From Nocardioides sediminis (lineage in GTDB: Bacteria; Actinomycetota; Actinomycetes; Propionibacteriales; Nocardioidaceae), in NCBI RefSeq assembly GCF_003047295.1, contig NZ_PZYZ01000005.1, positions 1 to 64,000 on the forward strand: 64,000 nt of DNA, in the 5' to 3' direction. Positions 62,795-64,000 of this stretch are shown here, piece after piece. The position numbers were made by a program, and so were the translations under genes. The notes beneath the pieces are model-generated. The model did no database searches. It saw only the letters and a program-made list of their open reading frames with translations, and was not told where the DNA came from. The first letter of the stretch is position 1, and each line of letters opens with the position of its first letter.

Positions 62795-64000
62795 TCACTG
62801 ACCGGATTGGAGTTCGTCGCGCTCCCCATTGAGCAGGTAGTCTAGGAAACTCCGCTGGTCAACGGAGACCCGCCACCGCTCATATGCGCGGCCGGCACTC
62901 TCTCGCCGCGCGGCGTGATTCTCCGCGTCGAGGAGAATCCCTTCCAAGACCTCGCTCCAGGCTGCGACCGAGTCGCTCTTCACGATCACTCCACCCCCGT
63001 CAGCAATTACTTCGGTCCACGGGGTTACGTCCATGACGACGACCGGACAAGATCGCGAGAGCGCTTCTGCGATCACGTGCCCGAAGTTCTCGCCCGCGGT
63101 GGGGAGACAAAAAGCTTGGCATCGATCAAAATGACTGAATACGCTCGCTCGGTCCGCGGCGCCATGCCAAATGACACGAGCACCCAAGGGCGCAGCAGAC
63201 TCTCTCAAAGCGCGTTCATATGCGGGGTCATCCGCTTCGCCAACGATGTGCAGAACGTACCGTCCGGACACTTGCGCTAGACCTTGAATCAACAGTTCCA
63301 GTTGCTTCTTGGGTGAGATTCGTCCCACATAGAGAAAGTGGGTCGTCGAACTTCGCTCCTGCGGACTGACATGAGCCTCGAGGGGAAGGAGGGTTTCGTT
63401 TTCCTTCACTAGGATCGTGCCTTCGACTCCCAAGTTCCGGATATGACCGGCTTCCAGGCTGCTTGATGCGTGCCAAGTAACCCTGTCAAACAGGCCCACT
63501 TTGCGCGCGAACCACAAGTAGCGCCCCTTCTTGCCAGACTTGAGCCTGAGGGCGCCGGGGTCGGCTTCTCCTCGCGGCGCCACCACAATCTGCGCGCCAC
63601 GCCACAGGCCAACCCGATGAAGAAGCAGAGGCAATATGGAGAATCGGGGATTGAATAGTGAATTCAGATACACCGAACTGGGCTTGGCGTATCCGGAGAG
63701 GATAATGGCTCGAAACAGGTGATAAGGGTTGCCTGCAGACGCATACCAGACCCGTGCGTCGCCTCGACGAGTCCACTGATTTTGGGGTACATCCATGGGT
63801 TCACTCGCGCCATGATCTGTTCCCGACGTTATAACGCTAACAGCAGACGCGAACTCGCTACCCTGCACCATGGCCTCGACGGTCCTTGCCGGGCCGCCTC
63901 CGAGGAACGCGGGGGGGTAATGAGGCACCAGCACCAGCACGCCGGGAGATGTCGTGTCGTGCCTCGGACTCCAGGGGTTCACTGCCGAATTCCTGACCAT
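62795..64000 (-). CDS. Glycosyltransferase family 4 (start at window edge)
   Basis: The 401-residue GT-B enzyme has VLVLVPHYPPAFLGGGPARTVEAMVQG at the N-terminus, YVGRISPKKQLELLIQGLAQV in the second half and the nucleotide-binding CLPTAGENFGHVIAEALSRSCPVVVMD region. It likely starts the repeat unit or adds an early sugar. The ATG lies at the last base of the window, so a longer N-terminus is possible. The next gene upstream is outside the window. Confidence 0.9.
   Translation of the reverse strand: MVRNSAVNPWSPRHDTTSPGVLVLVPHYPPAFLGGGPARTVEAMVQGSEFASAVSVITSGTDHGASEPMDVPQNQWTRRGDARVWYASAGNPYHLFRAIILSGYAKPSSVYLNSLFNPRFSILPLLLHRVGLWRGAQIVVAPRGEADPGALRLKSGKKGRYLWFARKVGLFDRVTWHASSSLEAGHIRNLGVEGTILVKENETLLPLEAHVSPQERSSTTHFLYVGRISPKKQLELLIQGLAQVSGRYVLHIVGEADDPAYERALRESAAPLGARVIWHGAADRASVFSHFDRCQAFCLPTAGENFGHVIAEALSRSCPVVVMDVTPWTEVIADGGGVIVKSDSVAAWSEVLEGILLDAENHAARRESAGRAYERWRVSVDQRSFLDYLLNGERDELQSGQ

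Overview
The window is typical of a high-GC actinobacterium, most likely a member of the Nocardioidaceae (Nocardioides-like). The evidence is very high GC with strong G/C third-position bias from about 0.1 to 57.9 kb, a mycothiol gene (mshA with its YbjN-domain neighbour), an F420-type NADPH reductase, an Xre/HbhA-like/DUF2516 cluster resembling the mycobacterial one, and many apparently leaderless genes with a TANNNT-like -10 box 6-8 nt before an ATG or GTG start. No rRNA, tRNA, CRISPR array, transposase or integrase was recognised.

Layout. 0-5.5 kb: a partial gene at the left edge, ybjN-like and mshA, an iron-box-controlled adenylation/carrier/acyltransferase fusion, and RNase HI with a DUF4440-like tail. 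5.5-11.6 kb: an SDR, an Asp/Glu-type racemase, a repeat-rich convergent spacer, an M4 protease fused to an emfourin-like inhibitor domain, typA, and an orphan MbcA/ParS-like protein. 11.6-26.8 kb: a MerR/ABC-2 exporter operon with an unusually clear MerR-type promoter, a secreted reprolysin-like protease, an acyl-CoA dehydrogenase, a rhomboid protease, an MFS exporter with an F420 reductase, a DJ-1/PfpI protein, a divergent reductase/pterin-binding pair, an esterase and a cell-wall amidase.

26.8-38.1 kb is a sugar-nucleotide and surface-polysaccharide block: galE, two tandem gmd-type dehydratases, rmlA, rmlB, an rmlC-rmlD fusion, a mannose-6-phosphate-isomerase-like cupin, a DUF4012 protein and a Wzz/BY-kinase. 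An AbiEi/DUF559-like gene sits inside this block, flanked on both sides by related palindromes. 38.1-50.5 kb holds DUF2516, an HbhA-like protein and its Xre regulator, an asparaginase, an APS-kinase/LMW tyrosine phosphatase fusion coupled to a TauE/SafE permease, a second DUF4012 protein, a lipoprotein, a BKACE enzyme, dtd and cysDN. 50.5-57.9 kb holds a SARP-type regulator divergent from a giant secreted haem peroxidase carrying RTX, Fn3 and duplicated Ig-like modules. From about 57.9 kb to the end GC falls visibly and a single tightly packed minus-strand operon encodes polysaccharide assembly (two glycosyltransferases, a Wzy-like polymerase, a Wzx-like flippase and a hexapeptide acyltransferase). 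This looks like a strain-specific capsule or exopolysaccharide island.

How the parts fit (inference): the GalE/Gmd/Rml enzymes make activated deoxysugars, the low-GC operon assembles and flips repeat units, the BY-kinase controls chain length, and the DUF4012 proteins may act in surface-polymer handling. CysDN and CysC could supply PAPS for sulfation. All functional calls come from reading the sequence by eye; no database search was run.
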